Assembly: GCA_002837195.1 (NCBI GenBank)
Contig: KZ478059.1
Span: 62,001 to 126,000, forward strand
Source: Enterobacterales bacterium CwR94
GTDB lineage: Bacteria; Pseudomonadota; Gammaproteobacteria; Enterobacterales; Enterobacteriaceae
Length of the DNA: 64,000 nt
Direction of reading: 5' to 3'
Made by a program: the position numbers and the translations under genes. The stretch's first letter is position 1. Each line of letters opens with the position of its first letter. Below are positions 30,300-41,535 of this stretch, piece by piece. The notes under the pieces are model-generated. The model searched no databases, was not told where the DNA came from, and saw nothing but the letters and a program-made list of their open reading frames with translations.

Positions 30300-31271
30300 A
30301 TGCGTCTCAGCACCAGCATGATGTACCAACAAAATATGAATGGCGTTTCCAACGCACAGTCGCTGTGGATGGAAGCAGGTCAGCACCTGTCGACCGGCAA
30401 AAAAGTCATTAATCCCTCCGATGACCCGATCGCGGCTTCACGTGCGGTGGTGTTGTCTCAATCGCAGGCGGAAAACGATCAATACTCTCTGGCGCGCACC
30501 TTCGCGAAACAGAACCTGTCGCTGGAAGAAGATACGCTAAGTCAGGTGACGCTGGTGATGCAGGGCGCGATGGAGAAAGTGGTGAATGCCGGTAACGGCA
30601 CGCTGAGTGATGAAGACCGCCTTTCGCTCTCTAAAGAGTTGCAAGGCCTGCGCGATCAACTGCTCAACCTGGCCAATACCCAGGACGGTAACGGCCGCTA
30701 TATCTTTGCGGGATACGCCAGCGACAGCGCACCTTTTAGTCCAGACGCGCTGACCAATGAGATAGTATATGGCGGCGGTGAAATTCCTATCACGCAAAAA
30801 GTGGACAGCCAGCGTGAAATGACCATCAACCATACCGGTACTCAGGTCTTTATGTCGCTGACCAGCAGCGCAAAGCCCGAGCCTGACGGCACCACGCCGA
30901 GTGAAAAGAATGTGTTTGCTACGTTGGATGCGGTGATTGGTGCCTTAAAAGTGCCGGTTGATGCTGCCGATGCAACAGCCAAAGATACGCTGACCGCTGC
31001 AGTGGATAAAGCGAACCGCGGCCTTAATAACTCTTATAACAATGTGCTGAGCGTGCGTTCTGAACTGGGTGTACAGCTCAAAGAGATCGATAATTTGGAT
31101 GCCTTAGGCGACCAGCGTGCATTGACACAGAAACAGCAAATGAGCGAATTGGTAGACGTAGACTACAACGCGGCGATCTCCGCGTATGTCATGCAACAAG
31201 CAGCCTTACAGGCCTCTTACAAAACCTTCAGTGATATGTCGCAGATGTCTCTGTTCCAGATGAACAGATAA
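30300..31271 (+). CDS. flgL: FlgL, hook-filament junction protein 3
   Basis: Second junction protein, flagellin-like, 323 aa (E. coli 317). The N terminus MRLSTSMMYQQNMNGVSNAQ and the flagellin-type LSTGKKVINPSDDPIAASRA are clear; the C terminus ends in FSDMSQMSLFQMNR. It follows flgK by 14 bases and is the last gene of the operon, followed by a terminator. Confidence 0.97.
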   Translation: MRLSTSMMYQQNMNGVSNAQSLWMEAGQHLSTGKKVINPSDDPIAASRAVVLSQSQAENDQYSLARTFAKQNLSLEEDTLSQVTLVMQGAMEKVVNAGNGTLSDEDRLSLSKELQGLRDQLLNLANTQDGNGRYIFAGYASDSAPFSPDALTNEIVYGGGEIPITQKVDSQREMTINHTGTQVFMSLTSSAKPEPDGTTPSEKNVFATLDAVIGALKVPVDAADATAKDTLTAAVDKANRGLNNSYNNVLSVRSELGVQLKEIDNLDALGDQRALTQKQQMSELVDVDYNAAISAYVMQQAALQASYKTFSDMSQMSLFQMNR

Positions 31272-31318
31272 CCTTTCTGACCTCTTTAAGCGTACTTTAA
31301 CCGGGTGCGCTTAGTTTC

Positions 31319-31354
31319 TCCCGCTACCGTTTATACGCTGGCGGGATTTTTTTT
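31319..31354 (+). terminator. terminator of the flgB-L operon
   Basis: TCCCGC/GCGGGA stem with a 16 nt loop, then eight T. Confidence 0.85.
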
Positions 31355-31374
31355 ATCTCAGATTACGGGCATAA

Positions 31375-31399
31375 AAAACCCCGCACTGGGCGGGGTTTT
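31375..31399 (-). terminator. intrinsic terminator of rne
   Basis: Perfect 10 bp stem AAAACCCCGC/GCGGGGTTTT with a 5 nt loop. On the minus strand it runs into TTTTTT; it lies just past the rne stop, back to back with the flgL terminator. Confidence 0.9.
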
Positions 31400-31415
31400 C
31401 ATCTCACAGCGGAGA

Positions 31416-34400
31416 TTACATCGGTGGGCGTGTGGCTGGAGCTGTGGCCTGATGCGTTGCCGCATGACCGCCTGCTGAACCCCGGCCATCAAAGGCAAAC
31501 GTCGGGCGAACCCAGTCACTGTGACGAGCGGGCTCTGGCGTATAGTCCGGTGCCGGTGCTTTGGTCATCGGTGCTGTGGCATGGTGTTTCGCTCTGCCTA
31601 ACACTTCTGCTACAACCGGCTCATCACGTGCGGGGACCGGTTCGCGCGGTTCACTAATGACGGGCGCTGTAGCAGCCGCTTCTTCAGGGGTTTCGATCGC
31701 CTGCAGTGCTTCAACCAGAGGTTGGTCTACGTCGGCCGCTTCATCACGGGCAACGGCGACGGCTGCATCAACCTGAGTTTCATCAACAGCAGGGCTGGTT
31801 TCAGCGGCTTTTGCTGATTCAACGATCTCTTCCACCTGTGCAACAAAGGCTTCGACGGCAGGTTTTGTCCCTTCCGCGGGCAGCGCTTCTGCCGCAACTG
31901 CATTCGCTGCAGGCACGTCTTGCGGTGCAATAACCTCAGGCGTTTGTTCAACAGGTACGTCAATCGGTGCTGTGTTATCCGTGTTGACCACTTCAAACGC
32001 CGAATCATCACGGGTTTCAACCGGTTCAGATTGCAGTACAGACTGCGTGGATTCCTGCGCAACAACCTCATGGCTTGGTGCTTCGTTCGGCGTCTGCTCT
32101 TCCTGAGCGGCAGGCAGTGTCGACCAGGAGACCCACACTTTACCGGACGCCATTTCTGGCGACGCAGCGGCGGTGATCAGTGGCATCGGTGACTGCGTTG
32201 GGTAACGCTCGTCACGATAGCGACGACGACGCTGGCCACTCACGCGCAGATGGCGAGGTGAACGACGAGAACGGCGTGGCATGTTGTTGCCCTCGCGGTT
32301 TTCATTGTCATCTTGCGTTGCGGCCTCTGCGGCTACTGGTGCAGCCGTCTGGCTTTCCTCTTCAACTGGCGTCGCGGCATCGCTGGCAAAGGTCTGACGG
32401 GCAGCCGTTTGCTCTGCGGTTTCGATACGCACTTTCTGCGACAGCTGGCGTGGCTTACGGCGTGGCAGGGTTTGAACAACCTCCTGCTCTTCCGTTACCG
32501 CGACGGCGTCTTCAACTTGCTGAGCCGGTTTCGGCTCTTGCTGCTGACGCTTATCATCCTGACGACGACGCTGGCGATCGCCACGCGGTTCACGACGCTG
32601 TTGCTGCTGTTCATCACGCTGCTCGTTGCGATCGTCTTGCGGCGCCTGAGTCGGCTGTTGGCGATCGTCACGCGGTTCATTTTGACCATTGCGGCGGTTA
32701 CGGCGGTTGTCGTTACGTTCTTCGCGATTGTCGCGAGAATCATTACGGCCATCGCGTTCCTGACGCGCAGAACGGTCATTACGGTCATTGCGGTCATTTG
32801 AACGATCGTTGCGGTCATTACGATCGCCGTTGCGGTCGCGACGATTGTTGTTGCGACGGTTATTACGGCGATCGCCGCCGCGCGACTCTTTATCTGTCGC
32901 TGGGGCTTCTTTTTCAGGCTTCGCGGTTTCTACCTGCGGTTGAGGCTCTCCGGCGAACATTTTTTTCAGCCCGGAAAGGAAACGACCAAACAGGCCCGCG
33001 GCAGGTTGCGCAGCACTGCCCGTTGCCGCAGGTTGCGACGGCGCTGGAGTGACCGGTGTCGGTGCTGCGGCAGATTCTGCTGGCGGTGGCGGCGCATCAG
33101 GCATGACAAACGTAGCCAGTGCCGGCTGCTCAGGACGGCGACGCTCAGCATGTTCTTCTTCAGAAGGCAGTGCCATCTCTGCTTCATGCAGTTTTGGCAG
33201 CAGATAGCTCAGCGTCTGGGTCTCTTCGCCTTTGCGTACGCGCAGCACGGAGTAGTGCGGGGTTTCCATACGGTCATCAGGCACGATAATCGCACGAACG
33301 CCACCCTGACGTTTCTCGATGGCACTGACCGCATCACGTTTTTCGTTCAGCAGGTAAGAGGCCACCTGAACCGGCACAATAGCATGCACTTCTTTGGTGT
33401 TCTCTTTCAGCGCTTCTTCTTCAATCAAACGCAAGATAGAGAGTGACAGTGATTCATTATCACGGATGGTGCCGGTGCCGCTACAGCGTGGGCAAACGTG
33501 ATGGCTGGATTCACCCAGTGAAGGGCTCAGGCGTTGGCGCGACATCTCCAACAAGCCAAAGCGGGAAATATGGCTGATCTGAATACGCGCGCGGTCTTGA
33601 CGCACGGCTTCACGCAGACGGTTTTCAACGGCACGCTGATGGCGAACCGGCGTCATATCGATAAAGTCGATAACAATCAAACCACCGAGGTCACGCAAGC
33701 GAAGCTGGCGCGCAATTTCATCTGCGGCTTCCAGGTTGGTGTTGAACGCTGTTTCTTCGATATCTCCCCCGCGGGTTGCGCGTGCGGAGTTGATGTCGAT
33801 TGCGGTCAGGGCTTCGGTGCTGTCGATAACAATCGAACCGCCGGAAGGCAGGCGCACTTCACGCTGGAAGGCTGACTCAATTTGCGATTCAATTTGATAG
33901 TGGCTGAACAGCGGGATTTCACCGGTGTACAGTTTGATTTTGCTGCTGAAATCAGGACGCCCCAGGGCGGCAATGTGCTGACGCGCCAGTTCAAGAATTT
34001 TGGGGTTGTCGATCAGGATTTCACCAATGTCCTGACGCAGATAGTCGCGGAAAGCGCGCACAATCACGTTACTTTCCTGGTGAATCAGGAACGGAGCAGG
34101 GCGACTGTCAGCGGCTTTCTTAATGGCTTCCCAGTGCTGCAGACGGAATTTCAGGTCCCATTGCAGCGCATCAGCAGACTTACCTACGCCTGCGGTACGC
34201 ACAATCAGTCCCATGCCATCTGGCAATTCCAGTGAAGAAAGGGCTTCTTTCAGCTCAGTACGATCATCGCCTTCGATACGACGGGAGATCCCACCTGCGC
34301 GCGGATTATTTGGCATTAAAACCAGGTAGCTGCCAGCCAGACTAATAAAGGTTGTTAGCGCCGCCCCTTTGTTGCCACGCTCTTCTTTATCAATCTGAAC

Positions 34401-34703
34401 AATAACTTCTTGCCCTTCGCGCAGGACGTCTTTGATATTTGGACGGCCATGAGCGTTGTAATGGGAAGGGAAGTTTTCGCGAGAAATTTCTTTCAGAGGA
34501 AGGAAACCGTGTCTTTCAGCGCCGTAATCAACAAAGGCGGCTTCAAGGCTGGGTTCAATGCGGGTAATCTTGCCTTTATAAATATTGGCCTTCTTTTGCT
34601 CATGTCCTGGACTTTCAATATCCAGATCATAGAGACGTTGTCCATCCACAAGGGCCACACGCAACTCTTCCTGTTGAGTTGCGTTGATCAACATTCTTTT
34701 CAT
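31416..34703 (-). CDS. rne: RNase E, degradosome endoribonuclease
   Basis: Essential endoribonuclease for mRNA decay and stable RNA processing, and scaffold of the degradosome. It has 1095 aa (E. coli 1061). The N-terminal catalytic half is nearly identical to E. coli: S1 domain (about 35-125), metal site aspartates in [11 protein letters not shown] and [11 protein letters not shown], and the zinc link CPRCSGTG near 404. The C-terminal scaffold has the membrane helix [16 protein letters not shown], a long Arg/Asp/Asn-rich tract with DRND-type repeats, the arginine-rich block [20 protein letters not shown], and a conserved tail [19 protein letters not shown] that in E. coli lies in the PNPase-binding end. 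In E. coli the gene autoregulates through its leader. Confidence 0.97.
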   Translation of the reverse strand: MKRMLINATQQEELRVALVDGQRLYDLDIESPGHEQKKANIYKGKITRIEPSLEAAFVDYGAERHGFLPLKEISRENFPSHYNAHGRPNIKDVLREGQEVIVQIDKEERGNKGAALTTFISLAGSYLVLMPNNPRAGGISRRIEGDDRTELKEALSSLELPDGMGLIVRTAGVGKSADALQWDLKFRLQHWEAIKKAADSRPAPFLIHQESNVIVRAFRDYLRQDIGEILIDNPKILELARQHIAALGRPDFSSKIKLYTGEIPLFSHYQIESQIESAFQREVRLPSGGSIVIDSTEALTAIDINSARATRGGDIEETAFNTNLEAADEIARQLRLRDLGGLIVIDFIDMTPVRHQRAVENRLREAVRQDRARIQISHISRFGLLEMSRQRLSPSLGESSHHVCPRCSGTGTIRDNESLSLSILRLIEEEALKENTKEVHAIVPVQVASYLLNEKRDAVSAIEKRQGGVRAIIVPDDRMETPHYSVLRVRKGEETQTLSYLLPKLHEAEMALPSEEEHAERRRPEQPALATFVMPDAPPPPAESAAAPTPVTPAPSQPAATGSAAQPAAGLFGRFLSGLKKMFAGEPQPQVETAKPEKEAPATDKESRGGDRRNNRRNNNRRDRNGDRNDRNDRSNDRNDRNDRSARQERDGRNDSRDNREERNDNRRNRRNGQNEPRDDRQQPTQAPQDDRNEQRDEQQQQRREPRGDRQRRRQDDKRQQQEPKPAQQVEDAVAVTEEQEVVQTLPRRKPRQLSQKVRIETAEQTAARQTFASDAATPVEEESQTAAPVAAEAATQDDNENREGNNMPRRSRRSPRHLRVSGQRRRRYRDERYPTQSPMPLITAAASPEMASGKVWVSWSTLPAAQEEQTPNEAPSHEVVAQESTQSVLQSEPVETRDDSAFEVVNTDNTAPIDVPVEQTPEVIAPQDVPAANAVAAEALPAEGTKPAVEAFVAQVEEIVESAKAAETSPAVDETQVDAAVAVARDEAADVDQPLVEALQAIETPEEAAATAPVISEPREPVPARDEPVVAEVLGRAKHHATAPMTKAPAPDYTPEPARHSDWVRPTFAFDGRGSAGGHAATHQATAPATRPPM

Positions 34704-35264
34704 CGTAACTTACTCATTATTCTTACATTAGTGACAAAGCTACGGGCATGGTAACGCTGGACGTGGTCAACACCGACGGCCCCGTGTCTTCTTGCAATAT
34801 CGTCAACCTCCCGGATGTCGACTGCTAAAGGGGCGCAAATTATCGGTCGCCTGTTTTTCATCGGGAAAAACAGCGCGCAAAAAGGGAGCTGACTCAAAAA
34901 TGATCGAGTGACTCAAACCCTTTCGTCGTCCAGGCTGCAACCCGCAGCCCGCTAAATGCCTGATTATTCATTACGTCTTACGCCATTGCTGCGTGTCTGA
35001 ACGATCGAGCAAAATTCATCTGCTATTTTCTTGTTTTAACAAGATCAGCACGAAAAGCATTATTCCATTGCTGCCCTTGTTATAGCAAGGCGACTTTTAA
35101 CACCGTGCGAAGTTTCTCGCGCTTTATTGTGACATGCGCACAAAACGCGGAAAAAAGCGGCTAATAAGGCGTGCATTTTTCCGTTTTTGCTCGGTGAAAG
35201 TGCTAAGTATAGACAGAGAAAAAGAGGTGGCGTGACGCGCATGCACTCTTTAGAATCGCCACCC
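34704..35264. promoter_or_regulatory. rne leader and rne-rluC divergent promoters
   Basis: 561 bp without a gene. On the minus strand an extended -10 (TGCTATAAC, -10 hexamer at 35084-35079) would give a transcript starting near 35071 and a leader of about 370 nt. That is close to the long autoregulatory leader of E. coli rne. On the plus strand TTTTGC (35185), 17 bases and TATAGA (35208) form a candidate rluC promoter. Promoter positions are inferred. Confidence 0.55.
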
Positions 35265-36233
35265 ATGAATACAAATACTCCGTCCGTCCGAATCGTTGTC
35301 ATTTCTGCTGATGAAGCAGGGCAGCGTATTGATAATTTTTTGCGCACTCAGCTCAAAGGTGTGCCAAAAAGCATGATTTACCGCATCTTGCGTAAAGGCG
35401 AGGTGCGGGTGAACAAAAAACGCATCAAGCCTGAGTACAAGTTGGAAGCCGGTGATGAACTGCGTATCCCTCCCGTGCGCGTTGCGGAACGCGAAGATGC
35501 GGCTGTGTCGCCCAAACTGGCGAAAGTGGCTTCTCTGGAAGGGGCGATCATCTATGAAGATGATGCTTTGCTGGTTATGAATAAACCCTCAGGCACCGCA
35601 GTACACGGCGGCAGCGGACTGAGTTTTGGTGTGATAGAAGGGTTGCGTGCCCTGCGCCCGGATGCGCGCTTTCTGGAACTGGTGCATCGTTTAGACCGTG
35701 ACACATCGGGCATTTTACTGGTGGCTAAAAAACGTTCGGCATTGCGTTCGCTGCATGAGCAACTGCGTGATAAAGGCATGCAAAAAGATTATTTAGCCTT
35801 AGTGCGCGGTAATTGGCCGTCGCATCAAAAGCGGGTGCAGGCACCGCTGCTGAAAAATATTTTGCAAAGTGGCGAGCGAGTGGTTCGCGTCAGCGCTGAG
35901 GGTAAGCCATCCGAAACCACCTTCAAAGTTGAAGAGCGCTTCTCCCATGCTACCTTAGTGAAAGCCAGTCCGGTCACTGGACGTACGCACCAAATCCGTG
36001 TGCATACGTTACACGCAGGGCATCCTATCGCTTTTGATGATCGCTATGGCGACCGCGATTTTGACAGCGAGCTGAACGGTACGGGCTTACAGCGACTGTT
36101 CTTGCACGCGGCAGCATTGACGTTTACGCATCCGGTCACCGGCGAGAAAATGCGTGTAGAAGCGCCGCTGGATGAGCAGTTGCAGCGCTGTCTGAAAGTC
36201 TTGCGCCAGCGTGAACAGCAGCGCCCAGTTTAA
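35265..36233 (+). CDS. rluC: RluC, 23S rRNA pseudouridine synthase
   Basis: Makes pseudouridines at 23S rRNA positions 955, 2504 and 2580 (E. coli numbering). It has 322 aa. An N-terminal S4 RNA-binding domain ([20 protein letters not shown]) precedes the catalytic domain with [16 protein letters not shown], whose Asp (about 144) is catalytic, and [13 protein letters not shown]. The start at 35265 matches E. coli; the ATG at 35241 has a better but distant ribosome site and remains possible. Its stop overlaps the yceF stop tail to tail. Confidence 0.96.
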   Translation: MNTNTPSVRIVVISADEAGQRIDNFLRTQLKGVPKSMIYRILRKGEVRVNKKRIKPEYKLEAGDELRIPPVRVAEREDAAVSPKLAKVASLEGAIIYEDDALLVMNKPSGTAVHGGSGLSFGVIEGLRALRPDARFLELVHRLDRDTSGILLVAKKRSALRSLHEQLRDKGMQKDYLALVRGNWPSHQKRVQAPLLKNILQSGERVVRVSAEGKPSETTFKVEERFSHATLVKASPVTGRTHQIRVHTLHAGHPIAFDDRYGDRDFDSELNGTGLQRLFLHAAALTFTHPVTGEKMRVEAPLDEQLQRCLKVLRQREQQRPV

Positions 36234-36820
36234 TCCCCTTGTAATAAAGGATCCACACCGGCTTGTCGCAGCATGTCGCACAGGGCTATCAGCGGCAAGC
36301 CAATTAAGGTGTTGGGATCCCGTCCCTCCAGGCGTTCGAACAGCGTGATACCCAATCCTTCACACATAAAGCTGCCCGCACAGTGGAGCGGTTGTTCACG
36401 TTCGATATAACGTCGAATCTCCGGTTCTGAAAGGGTGCGAAAGTGGACAGTGAAGGTTTCATTGATGACCTGATACGCCCCTGATGCGCTATCGAGTACC
36501 GCGAGTCCGGTTGAAAACACCACGGATTGCCCGCTGGCGGCACGCAGTTGCGCGCAGGCCTTGTCAACCGTATGGGGTTTGCCGACGATATTGCCGTTAA
36601 TGACGCATACCTGATCGGAGCCGATAATCAGGCTGTCTGGCCAGCTTGCGGCCAGCGCGTGCGCTTTAGCCAACGCTAATCGTTGCACCAGCTCATGCGC
36701 AGATTCACCCGCGCGCGGGCTTTCATCGATATCGGGCGCCGCCGTTGAGAAGGGCAGTCCGAGTTTCGCTAACAGGCTTTTTCGCCAGGGGGAAGTGGAG
36801 GCTAACAATAGGGGCTTCAT
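36230..36820 (-). CDS. yceF: YceF, Maf-type 7-methyl-GTP pyrophosphatase
   Basis: House-cleaning nucleotide pyrophosphatase of the Maf family; the E. coli enzyme hydrolyses m7GTP. It has 196 aa (E. coli 194). Motifs are [18 protein letters not shown] at the N terminus, [18 protein letters not shown] with the catalytic Asp, and [18 protein letters not shown]. The start at 36820 fits the family; the frame stays open to 36859. It is convergent with rluC and divergent from yceD. Confidence 0.95.
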   Translation of the reverse strand: MKPLLLASTSPWRKSLLAKLGLPFSTAAPDIDESPRAGESAHELVQRLALAKAHALAASWPDSLIIGSDQVCVINGNIVGKPHTVDKACAQLRAASGQSVVFSTGLAVLDSASGAYQVINETFTVHFRTLSEPEIRRYIEREQPLHCAGSFMCEGLGITLFERLEGRDPNTLIGLPLIALCDMLRQAGVDPLLQGD

Positions 36821-36961
36821 AATTTTTTGCGTAATCTCTGGCGTAATAATGACGCACATTTTAAACTATGCGCCGCACTGGATGCGAATAATGGCTGAAA
36901 AGGGCTTTCAACGGCCTTTTTCTTTGACTCTATGTCGTTACAAAGTTAATATGCGCGCCCT

Positions 36962-37483
36962 ATGCAAAAGGTAAAACTACCCCTGACCCTCGATCCGGTC
37001 CGCACCGCAAATAAGCGCCTTGATTATCAAGGTATCTTTACTGCTGAGCAGGTGGAGCGTGTTGCAGAATCGGTGGTCAGTGTGGACAGTGATGTAGAAT
37101 GCTCGATGTCATTTGCAATCGACAATCAACGTCTTGCAGTCATGAAAGGGACTGCAGATGTTCAGGTCACCCTGAGTTGTCAGCGATGTAATCAGCCATT
37201 CCAACAGGCTTTCCACGTAAGCTATTGTTTCAGTCCGGTCGTCAATGACGAACAGGCTGATGCACTGCCGGAAGCGTACGAGCCGATCAACGTCAACGAA
37301 TTTGGTGAAATTGATCTGCTGGCAACTATCGAAGATGAAATCATTCTCGCGTTGCCTGTCGTTCCGGTTCATGAATCTGAACACTGTGAAGTGTCCGAGG
37401 CGGACATGGTGTTTGGTAAACTGCCTGCAGAGGCGGAGAAACCAAATCCCTTTGCCGTATTAGCCAGTTTAAAGCGTAAGTAA
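36962..37483 (+). CDS. yceD: YceD, DUF177 protein (23S rRNA-associated)
   Basis: DUF177 family protein of 173 aa, with [18 protein letters not shown] containing a CxxC pair and an acidic C-terminal half. Bacterial and plant homologues are linked to 23S rRNA accumulation, and the gene is almost always directly upstream of rpmF, as here (14 bases). The exact activity is not established. Confidence 0.95.
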   Translation: MQKVKLPLTLDPVRTANKRLDYQGIFTAEQVERVAESVVSVDSDVECSMSFAIDNQRLAVMKGTADVQVTLSCQRCNQPFQQAFHVSYCFSPVVNDEQADALPEAYEPINVNEFGEIDLLATIEDEIILALPVVPVHESEHCEVSEADMVFGKLPAEAEKPNPFAVLASLKRK

Positions 37484-37497
37484 TAGGAGTAAGGTCC

Positions 37498-37668
37498 ATG
37501 GCCGTACAACAGAATAAACCAACCCGTTCTAAGCGTGGCATGCGTCGTTCTCACGATGCGCTGACCACCGCGACTCTTTCCGTAGATAAAGTTTCTGGTG
37601 AAACTCATCTGCGTCACCACATCACTGCGGATGGTTACTACCGCGGTCGCAAGGTCATCGTTAAGTAA
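37498..37668 (+). CDS. rpmF: RpmF, ribosomal protein L32
   Basis: Read directly from the sequence: 56 aa beginning [20 protein letters not shown] and ending [17 protein letters not shown]. This is the basic large-subunit protein L32; E. coli has 57 residues, so one is missing near residue 25. A GGAGTAAGG ribosome site precedes the ATG. It lies between yceD and plsX in one operon. Confidence 0.98.
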   Translation: MAVQQNKPTRSKRGMRRSHDALTTATLSVDKVSGETHLRHHITADGYYRGRKVIVK

Positions 37669-37694
37669 TTCTTGCGGCGACGCAAGGCGATACT

Positions 37695-38729
37695 TTGACA
37701 CGTTTGACCCTGGCGATAGATGCCATGGGCGGGGACTTCGGCCCCTGCGTGACGGTGCCTGCTGCATTGCAGGCACTGGAATCTAACCCATCATTGTATC
37801 TTCTTCTGGTCGGATATCCCGACACACTCTCGTCATTAGTTGCAAAAGCGGATTCTGCGCTCGTCGCGCGTCTGCAGATTATTCCTGCGGAATCGGTTAT
37901 TGCAAATGATGCCAAACCGGCGCTGGCCATTCGCAACAGTCGTCATTCGTCGATGCGGATTGCTTTAGAACTGGTGAAGGAAGGCAAAGCTCAGGCTTGC
38001 ATCAGCGCGGGGAACACCGGCGCGCTAATGGGATTAGCAAAACTGTTACTGAAACCGCTGGACGGCATTGACCGCCCGGCGTTAATGACGGTGTTACCGC
38101 ACCAGCAGAAAGGCAAAACGGTGGTACTGGATCTCGGTGCTAACGTGGAGTCGGATAGTGCGATGTTGGTGCAATTCGCGGTGATGGGCGCGGTGATGGC
38201 AGAATCGGTATTAGGCATTGCGCGCCCGCGCGTGGCGTTACTGAATATCGGTCAGGAAGAGACGAAAGGTCTTGAAACCATTCGTGAAGCCGCGAAGATA
38301 TTACGCGATACCCCTGAAATTAACTATATTGGTTACGTTGAAGGTAACGACCTGTTAACAGGCAAAACGGATGTACTGGTTTGTGACGGTTTCGTGGGCA
38401 ATGTCACGCTGAAAACAATGGAAGGCGTGGTAAGAATGTTCCTTTCGTTGTTGAAATCATCTGGCGATGGGCAAAAAAGCGTGTGGTGGGTGAAGTGGCT
38501 GGGACGTTTGTTACAAAAACGCCTGGCGAAGCGCTTCGGTCATCTCAACCCCGACCAGTACAATGGTGCCTGTCTGTTAGGATTACGTGGCACAGTGATT
38601 AAAAGCCACGGCGCGGCAAATCTTCGCGCGTTCGCTGTTGCGATTGAACAGGCAGAGCAGGCGGTGCAACGGCAGGTCTCTCAGCAGATCGCCCTGCGCC
38701 TGGAAGCTGTATTACCAAAAAGTGACTGA
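37695..38729 (+). CDS. plsX: PlsX, phosphate acyltransferase
   Basis: Converts acyl-ACP and phosphate to acyl-phosphate for phospholipid synthesis. It has 344 aa, roughly a dozen fewer at the C terminus than E. coli. Motifs are [40 protein letters not shown] and [19 protein letters not shown]. The start is TTG at 37695, as in E. coli; the nearest ATG in frame is ten codons in and would remove the conserved N terminus. Confidence 0.96.
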   Translation: MTRLTLAIDAMGGDFGPCVTVPAALQALESNPSLYLLLVGYPDTLSSLVAKADSALVARLQIIPAESVIANDAKPALAIRNSRHSSMRIALELVKEGKAQACISAGNTGALMGLAKLLLKPLDGIDRPALMTVLPHQQKGKTVVLDLGANVESDSAMLVQFAVMGAVMAESVLGIARPRVALLNIGQEETKGLETIREAAKILRDTPEINYIGYVEGNDLLTGKTDVLVCDGFVGNVTLKTMEGVVRMFLSLLKSSGDGQKSVWWVKWLGRLLQKRLAKRFGHLNPDQYNGACLLGLRGTVIKSHGAANLRAFAVAIEQAEQAVQRQVSQQIALRLEAVLPKSD

Positions 38730-38735
38730 GCGTAC

Positions 38736-39689
38736 ATGCATACAAAAATTATTGGTACAGGCAGCCATTTGCCTGAACACGTGCGTACTAACGCCGATCT
38801 TGAAAAATTGGTCGAGACCTCTGATGAGTGGATTGTCACTCGCACAGGAATCCGTGAGCGTCGTATTGCCGCCCCACATGAAACGGTCGCCACTTTAGGC
38901 CATCAGGCTGCGCTCAATGCGTTGGAGATGGCAGGCGTCGACAAAAACGATATCGGTCTGATCATCGTTGCTACTACCTCCTCAAGCCATGCGTTCCCAA
39001 GTTCTGCTTGCATGATCCAACAAATGTTGGAGATTGATGACTGCGCCGCCTTTGATTTGGCCGCAGCCTGTGCGGGCTTTACCTATGCACTCAGCGTGGC
39101 TGATCAATACATCAAAAATGGTGCGGTAAAACACGCGTTAGTGATTGGCGCCGATGTTTTGGCACGTACGTTAGATCCCAATGACCGTGGCACCATCATT
39201 CTCTTTGGTGACGGGGCGGGTGCCGTGGTATTAGGCGCCAGCGAAGAGCCGGGTATCATCTCGACTCACCTGCATGCCGACGGTCGCTATGGCCAGCTAC
39301 TGACGCTGCCGTATCAAGACCGTGAGAATCAGGACACGCCGTCTTACCTCACCATGGCCGGTAATGAAGTGTTCAAAGTGGCGGTCACAGAGTTAGCGCA
39401 CATCGTTGATGAGACGCTGGCGGCCAATAATCTGGATCGCAGTGAACTCGACTGGTTGGTGCCGCATCAGGCTAATCTGCGCATTATCGCGGCCACCGCG
39501 AGGAAACTCGGCATGGGGATGGAAAAAGTGGTCGTGACGCTGGACCGTCACGGTAACACCTCTGCGGCCTCCGTACCGACAGCACTGGATGAAGCGGTGC
39601 GCGATGGACGTATTCAACCGGGTCAACTGATTTTGCTGGAAGCCTTCGGCGGTGGATTCACCTGGGGTTCCGCACTGGTTCGTTTTTGA
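38736..39689 (+). CDS. fabH: FabH, 3-oxoacyl-ACP synthase III
   Basis: Starts fatty acid chains by condensing acetyl-CoA with malonyl-ACP. It has 317 aa, the same as E. coli. The catalytic triad is visible: Cys112 in [12 protein letters not shown], His in [11 protein letters not shown] and Asn in [11 protein letters not shown]. It follows plsX by six bases. Confidence 0.98.
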   Translation: MHTKIIGTGSHLPEHVRTNADLEKLVETSDEWIVTRTGIRERRIAAPHETVATLGHQAALNALEMAGVDKNDIGLIIVATTSSSHAFPSSACMIQQMLEIDDCAAFDLAAACAGFTYALSVADQYIKNGAVKHALVIGADVLARTLDPNDRGTIILFGDGAGAVVLGASEEPGIISTHLHADGRYGQLLTLPYQDRENQDTPSYLTMAGNEVFKVAVTELAHIVDETLAANNLDRSELDWLVPHQANLRIIAATARKLGMGMEKVVVTLDRHGNTSAASVPTALDEAVRDGRIQPGQLILLEAFGGGFTWGSALVRF

Positions 39690-39704
39690 TTACAGGAAAT
39701 AGAG

Positions 39705-40634
39705 ATGACGCAATTTGCACTGGTTTTCCCTGGACAGGGTTCGCAGACTGTCGGCATGCTGGCCGATTTAGCAAGTGAAAACCCAATTGTTGAGCAGACT
39801 TTCCGTGAAGCATCAGACGCCCTGGGTTATGACTTATGGGCACTGGTTCAAAATGGGCCCGCAGAAGAATTAAATAAAACCTGGCAGACGCAACCTGCGT
39901 TGCTGGCGGCATCCGTAGCGATTTGGCGCGTTTGGCAAGAAAAAGGCGGCAAACTGCCCACCATGATGGCGGGACACAGCTTAGGTGAATATTCCGCGCT
40001 GGTGTGTGCTGGCGTGATGGCTTTCACGGACGCCGTGAAGCTGGTGGAATTGCGCGGCAAACTGATGCAAGAAGCAGTGCCTGCGGGCACTGGCGCAATG
40101 CAAGCCATTATCGGCTTGGATGATGCGGCGATCCGCAAAGCCTGTGAAGAATCTGCGCAAGGACAAGTGGTGGCACCGGTGAATTTCAACTCGCCAGGCC
40201 AGGTGGTGATTGCGGGCAACAAAGAAGCCGTTGAACGTGCGGGTGCCGCTTGCAAAGCTGCAGGTGCTAAACGTGCCTTGCCTCTGCCCGTCAGTGTTCC
40301 TTCACATTGCGCCTTGATGAAACCCGCAGCAGACAAACTGGCTGTCGCGTTGGAAAATATCACTTTTAACGCGCCGACATTGCCGGTAGTGAACAATGTG
40401 GATGTGAAGTGCGAAACCCGTGCAGAGGCGATTCGCAGCGCGCTGGTGCGCCAACTTTACAGCCCTGTTCGCTGGACGGAATCGGTAGAATTTATGGCAG
40501 CAGAGGGTGTGACATCTCTGCTGGAAGCCGGGCCGGGCAAAGTGCTGACAGGTCTGACGAAACGTATTGTCGACACCCTGACGGCCGCTGCGATCAATGA
40601 TCCGGCTTCGCTGCAAGCGGCGATTGAACAATAA
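39705..40634 (+). CDS. fabD: FabD, malonyl-CoA:ACP transacylase
   Basis: Loads malonyl groups on ACP. It has 309 aa as in E. coli. The active serine is Ser92 in MAGHSLGEYSALV, and the active His lies in SVPSHCALMKPAA. The N terminus FALVFPGQGSQTVGML is typical. It is 15 bases after fabH. Confidence 0.98.
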   Translation: MTQFALVFPGQGSQTVGMLADLASENPIVEQTFREASDALGYDLWALVQNGPAEELNKTWQTQPALLAASVAIWRVWQEKGGKLPTMMAGHSLGEYSALVCAGVMAFTDAVKLVELRGKLMQEAVPAGTGAMQAIIGLDDAAIRKACEESAQGQVVAPVNFNSPGQVVIAGNKEAVERAGAACKAAGAKRALPLPVSVPSHCALMKPAADKLAVALENITFNAPTLPVVNNVDVKCETRAEAIRSALVRQLYSPVRWTESVEFMAAEGVTSLLEAGPGKVLTGLTKRIVDTLTAAAINDPASLQAAIEQ

Positions 40635-40648
40635 AAACGAGGAAAACC

Positions 40649-41383
40649 ATGAATTTCGAAGGTAAAATTGCGCTGGTAACCGGCGCAAGCCGCGGTATTG
40701 GCCGAGCCATTGCGGAAACGCTGGTCGCGCGCGGTGCGAAAGTGATCGGTACAGCCACCAGCGAAAGCGGTGCTGAGGCGATCAGTGCTTATCTGGGCAA
40801 TAATGGCAAAGGTCTGGCGTTAAATGTGACCGACGCCGCGTCCATTGATAGCGTGCTGGAAAAAATTCGCGCTGAATTTGGCGAAGTGGACATTTTAGTC
40901 AATAATGCAGGCATTACGCGCGACAATCTGCTGATGCGTATGAAGGACGAAGAGTGGGAGGATATCCTCAACACGAATCTGACCTCCGTGTTCCGCCTTT
41001 CCAAGGCGGTAATGCGCGCAATGATGAAAAAGCGTAATGGCCGAATCATTACCATCGGTTCCGTTGTGGGAACGATGGGCAATGCGGGTCAGGCAAACTA
41101 TGCAGCAGCAAAAGCAGGTTTGATTGGCTTTAGCAAATCACTGGCGCGAGAAATTGCGTCACGCGGTATTACCGTCAACGTTGTGGCTCCTGGTTTTATC
41201 GAAACCGACATGACGCGTGCACTGAGCGATGATCAGCGCACCGGTATTCTGGCGGAAGTGCCTGCGGGTCGTCTTGGTGACGCGCAGGAAATCGCCAACG
41301 CTGTGGCATTTTTAGCCTCTGACGAAGCAGCCTACATCACGGGTGAGACACTGCACGTCAATGGCGGAATGTACATGGTCTAA
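40649..41383 (+). CDS. fabG: FabG, 3-oxoacyl-ACP reductase
   Basis: NADPH-dependent short-chain dehydrogenase of the elongation cycle. It has 244 aa. The cofactor motif is TGASRGIGRAIA (from residue 11), with NNAGIT and the catalytic YAAAKAG (Tyr151, Lys155). It is 14 bases after fabD, in the fabHDG run. Confidence 0.98.
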   Translation: MNFEGKIALVTGASRGIGRAIAETLVARGAKVIGTATSESGAEAISAYLGNNGKGLALNVTDAASIDSVLEKIRAEFGEVDILVNNAGITRDNLLMRMKDEEWEDILNTNLTSVFRLSKAVMRAMMKKRNGRIITIGSVVGTMGNAGQANYAAAKAGLIGFSKSLAREIASRGITVNVVAPGFIETDMTRALSDDQRTGILAEVPAGRLGDAQEIANAVAFLASDEAAYITGETLHVNGGMYMV

Positions 41384-41462
41384 TTACACTGAAAAAGGTT
41401 GCGCTTACGGGAATGAAACCCCAAAATAGCGCCAAATCGTGGTTTGACCAGCCGGGATTTAG

Positions 41463-41490
41463 TTGCATCTTTTTCAACATTATTTACACT
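41463..41490 (+). promoter_or_regulatory. promoter of acpP
   Basis: TTGCAT, 16 bases, TACACT, about 45 bases before the acpP start. The position matches the promoter known between fabG and acpP in E. coli and would provide the high acpP expression. Confidence 0.7.
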
Positions 41491-41535
41491 ACGAAAACCA
41501 TCGCGTAAGCGAGTTTTGATAGGAAATTGAATAGT

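Noticed and set aside
32180-33052. Long plus-strand reading frame (290 codons) opposite rne
   Set aside because: It is antisense to the conserved RNase E scaffold region. Its composition mirrors the Arg/Asp repeats of rne, and no ribosome site or family similarity is visible.
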